From Marivivens sp. (GTDB taxonomy: Bacteria; Pseudomonadota; Alphaproteobacteria; Rhodobacterales; Rhodobacteraceae): a stretch of DNA of 42,564 bases. Shown here in pieces: positions 39,717 through 42,564 of the stretch. Under the pieces are notes generated by a model that saw only the letters and a list, made by a program, of their open reading frames with translations, did not search any database and had not been told where the DNA came from. Position numbers and translations under genes: made by a program. Location of the stretch: positions 1 through 42,564 of the forward strand of contig JAHEBR010000002.1 in assembly GCA_024642185.1 (NCBI GenBank), in the 5' to 3' direction. The number at the start of each line of letters is the position of its first letter. Positions within the stretch are counted from its first letter, which is position 1.

Positions 39717-40601
39717 ATGACCACCGATACCGCAAATTTCAGCGTCAAGCCGGACGTCACCGCCTTCTTTGACCCGGCGACCAACACCATCAGCTATGTC
39801 GTCAAGGATCCGAACTCGACCTCCTGCGCCGTGGTCGATTCGGTCATGGACATCGACTATTTCGCCGGCCGCATCACCTATGAGCACGCCGACGAGATCA
39901 TCGCCTTCATCCAGGAGCGCGGCCTCAAGCTCGAGTGGCTGATCGAGACCCACGTCCACGCCGACCACCTCTCGGCTGCGCCCTACATTCAGGAAAAGCT
40001 CGGCGGCAAGATCGGCGTTGGCGAGAACATCAAGGTTGTTCAGGATGTCTTCGGCAAGATCTTCAACGAAGGCACCGAGTTTCAGCGTGATGGCAGCCAG
40101 TTTGACCGCCTGTTCCAGGATGGCGACGAATACGAGATCGGCACCATGAAGGTCCGCGCGATCCACACCCCCGGCCACACCCCGGCCTGTATGACCCACG
40201 TTGTCGGCGACGCGGCCTTCGTTGGCGACACCCTCTTCATGCCCGATGGTGGCTCGGCCCGTGCCGACTTCCCCGGTGGCGATGCCGGTGTCCTTTACGA
40301 CTCGATCCAGACTGTTCTGGCCCTGCCCGACGAAACCCGCCTCTTCATGTGCCACGACTACGGCCCCAATGGCCGCGACATCGAATGGGAAACCTCGGTT
40401 GCCGCTGAGAAAGAGCACAACATTCACGTTGGCGCCGGCAAGTCCCGCGAAGAGTTCATCAAGTTCCGCACCGAACGCGACGCCCAGCTTGCCGTGCCGA
40501 AGCTGATCATCCCCTCGCTGCAGGTCAATATGCGCGCCGGTGAGATCCCGACCGATGCGAGCGGTCGTCCGATGCTCAAGGTTCCGGTCAACGGTCTCTG
40601 A
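39717..40601 (+). CDS. MBL-fold persulfide dioxygenase-like protein (ETHE1/Blh family)
   Basis: LIETHVHADHLSAAPYIQEKLGGKIGVG, IHTPGHTPACMTHVVGDAAFVGDTLFMPDGGSARADFPGGDA, CHDYGPNGRD. Confidence 0.94.
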   Translation: MTTDTANFSVKPDVTAFFDPATNTISYVVKDPNSTSCAVVDSVMDIDYFAGRITYEHADEIIAFIQERGLKLEWLIETHVHADHLSAAPYIQEKLGGKIGVGENIKVVQDVFGKIFNEGTEFQRDGSQFDRLFQDGDEYEIGTMKVRAIHTPGHTPACMTHVVGDAAFVGDTLFMPDGGSARADFPGGDAGVLYDSIQTVLALPDETRLFMCHDYGPNGRDIEWETSVAAEKEHNIHVGAGKSREEFIKFRTERDAQLAVPKLIIPSLQVNMRAGEIPTDASGRPMLKVPVNGL

Positions 40602-40613
40602 GGAGAAGTCAGA

Positions 40614-41036
40614 ATGAAGACCCTGACTGAAAGCCTCACCGTCGCCCCGCAGATCAGCCCCGCCGATGTGGCGGGGATTGCGGAAGCGGGATACCGCGCG
40701 ATCATCTGCAACCGCCCTGACGGAGAGGCCGCCGACCAGCCTACCTTCGCCGAGATCGCCGCGGCAGCCCTGTCGGCCGGCATCGCCTGCCACAACCTGC
40801 CGATCGTTCCGGGTCAGCTGAGCGATGCCGATGCCGAAAGCTTCGGCAAGCTCCTCGAAGAGCTGCCCGGACCGGTTCTGGCGTTCTGCCGCACCGGCAC
40901 GCGCTCGACGACGCTCTGGTGCCTCGGCAAGGCCGGAACCGAGGAAACGGTGACAATCCTCGGCAAGGCCGCGAACGCGGGCTACGATCTGTCGGCCCTA
41001 ACCTCGCGGATCGAGGCCCTTGCCGCACAGCGCTAA
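40614..41036 (+). CDS. TIGR01244/DUF442 family sulfur transferase, second paralogue
   Basis: LTVAPQISPADVAGIAEAGYRAIICNRPDGE...GPVLAFCRTGTRSTTLWCLGKAG. Confidence 0.93.
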   Translation: MKTLTESLTVAPQISPADVAGIAEAGYRAIICNRPDGEAADQPTFAEIAAAALSAGIACHNLPIVPGQLSDADAESFGKLLEELPGPVLAFCRTGTRSTTLWCLGKAGTEETVTILGKAANAGYDLSALTSRIEALAAQR

Positions 41037-41056
41037 AACACGCCAAACTCCCTCAA

Positions 41057-41080
41057 CTGCGGCCCCTTTCGGGGCCGCAG
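41057..41080 (+). other. Intercistronic 10-bp stem-loop without T-tract
   Basis: CTGCGGCCCC-TTTC-GGGGCCGCAG between DUF442 and sulP. Confidence 0.85.
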
Positions 41081-41116
41081 ACGCCATAACAACACGCCAA
41101 TAGATAAGGCTTCCGA

Positions 41117-42564
41117 ATGAAGTTGCGCTCTCTCGCCCGCTACATCCCCGTTCTCGATTGGGGGCGCAGCTATAACGCCAATGCCCTGTCCAACGACCTG
41201 ATCGCCGCGGTGATCGTGACGATCATGCTGGTGCCCCAGTCGCTGGCCTATGCCCTTCTTGCAGGCCTGCCGCCCGAGGCGGGCATCTATGCCTCGATCG
41301 TCCCGATCGTCCTTTATGCGATCTTCGGCACAAGCCGCGCCCTTGCCGTGGGCCCCGTCGCCGTTGTCTCGCTGATGACCGCGGCCGCCATCGGCAATGT
41401 GGCCGAAGCGGGAACGATGGGCTATGCCACGGCGGCCCTGACGCTTGCCTTCCTGTCGGGCGCGATGCTGTTGACTATGGGCGTTTTGCGTCTTGGCTTC
41501 ATCGCCAATTTCCTCTCGCACCCTGTCATCGCAGGCTTCATCACCGCTTCGGGCATCCTGATCGCCTCGAGCCAGATCGGCCATATCCTTGGCGTCAAGA
41601 CCGAGGGGCATACCCTGCCGGAAATCCTCGGCTCCTTGGTGCACGGCCTCGGTTCGACCAACTGGATCACCGTCGCGATCGGCGTTCCGGCCACCGCTTT
41701 CCTCTTCTGGGTTCGCAAGGGCCTCAAGCCGCTCCTGCGTTCGAAAGGCGTCGGCCCCCGCCTTGCGGATGTGCTGACCAAGGCCGGCCCCGTTGCCGCT
41801 GTTGTTGCAACGACGCTGGCGGTCTGGGCCTTCGGCCTTGCCGACAAGGGCGTGAAGATTGTGGGCGATGTGCCGCAGAGCCTGCCGCCCTTCACCATCC
41901 CCGATTTCTCGCCCTCGCTGGTGATGGATCTTCTGGTCCCGGCCCTTCTCATCTCGGTCATCGGCTTTGTGGAATCAATCTCGGTCGCCCAGACACTTGC
42001 CGCCAAGAAGCGCCAGCGCATCGACCCCGACCAGGAACTGATCGGCCTTGGCGCGGCCAATCTCGGCGCTGCCTTCACCGGCGGCTATCCGGTCACCGGC
42101 GGCTTTGCCCGCTCGGTCGTCAACTTCGACGCTGGCGCCGAAACCCCTGCCGCCGGCGCCTTCACCGCCATCGGCCTTGCCATTGCGGCTGTCGCGCTGA
42201 CCCCGCTCGTCTTCTTCCTGCCCAAGGCGACCCTCGCCGCGACCATCGTCGTCGCCGTCCTCAGCCTTGTCGATTTCTCGATCCTCAAGCGCAGCTGGAC
42301 CTACTCGAAGGACGATTTCATCGCCGTCGCCGCGACGATCCTTCTGACCCTGACCCTCGGCGTCGAAACCGGCGTCTCGGCGGGCGTTCTCCTGTCGCTC
42401 GTCCTTCACATCTACAAGACCACCCGCCCGCATATCGCCGAGGTGGGCCTTGTCGAAGGCTCAGAGCATTTCCGCAACATCCTGCGCCACCCGGTCAAGA
42501 CCGACCCCGCCCTTCTCTCGGTCCGGATCGACCAGAGCCTCTATTTCGCCAATGCACGGTTCCT
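41117..42564 (+). CDS. SulP family inorganic anion transporter, 3' truncated by window edge
   Basis: ATG at 41117: MKLRSLARYIPVLDWGRSYNANALSNDLIAAVIVTIMLVPQSLAYALLAGLPPEAGIYAS. Open to the window end, so absent from the supplied ORF track. Confidence 0.94.
   Translation, partial: MKLRSLARYIPVLDWGRSYNANALSNDLIAAVIVTIMLVPQSLAYALLAGLPPEAGIYASIVPIVLYAIFGTSRALAVGPVAVVSLMTAAAIGNVAEAGTMGYATAALTLAFLSGAMLLTMGVLRLGFIANFLSHPVIAGFITASGILIASSQIGHILGVKTEGHTLPEILGSLVHGLGSTNWITVAIGVPATAFLFWVRKGLKPLLRSKGVGPRLADVLTKAGPVAAVVATTLAVWAFGLADKGVKIVGDVPQSLPPFTIPDFSPSLVMDLLVPALLISVIGFVESISVAQTLAAKKRQRIDPDQELIGLGAANLGAAFTGGYPVTGGFARSVVNFDAGAETPAAGAFTAIGLAIAAVALTPLVFFLPKATLAATIVVAVLSLVDFSILKRSWTYSKDDFIAVAATILLTLTLGVETGVSAGVLLSLVLHIYKTTRPHIAEVGLVEGSEHFRNILRHPVKTDPALLSVRIDQSLYFANARF

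Overview
The window is about 42.6 kb of GC-rich alphaproteobacterial chromosome, probably Rhodobacteraceae (inferred from gene content, codon bias and 3' repeat elements). I see no CRISPR array, transposon or prophage. In order it contains: the 3' part of an error-prone DnaE2-type polymerase; an exopolysaccharide operon on the minus strand (small membrane protein, O-antigen ligase-like, BY-kinase/Wzz, mannose-1-P guanylyltransferase, gluconokinase); an OYE-type reductase; tRNA-Thr(TGT); an iron-type ABC permease; an SMR efflux protein; a GapR/DUF2312 protein; an unusual crotonase/3HCDH fusion; a BigR/SqrR-like ArsR repressor divergent from YeeE/YedE proteins and a DUF442 protein; a minus-strand signalling operon (XRE regulator, single-domain response regulator, small membrane protein, SSS-type sensor kinase, FliM-like protein) divergent from a Liv-type ABC transporter plus acetyl-CoA synthetase operon; accBC; aat; DUF2155; mlaD-like; NDUFA12-like; ridA; clpX; clpP; a BrkB/YihY protein; pgm; and an ETHE1/Blh-like MBL protein, DUF442 and SulP cluster running off the right edge. 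Two systems stand out. (1) The acetate-type locus has a receiver-only response regulator, and its XRE regulator carries a segment strikingly like the DHp (HisKA) region of the neighbouring kinase, with the H-box His retained. This suggests an unorthodox phosphorelay or hetero-DHp interaction. (2) Two reactive-sulfur gene clusters 24 kb apart share an ATACATT-N10-AATGTAT-like operator at their promoters, and a BigR/SqrR-like repressor is encoded beside one of them. All calls come from reading the sequence and from recalled family knowledge; no searches were run.
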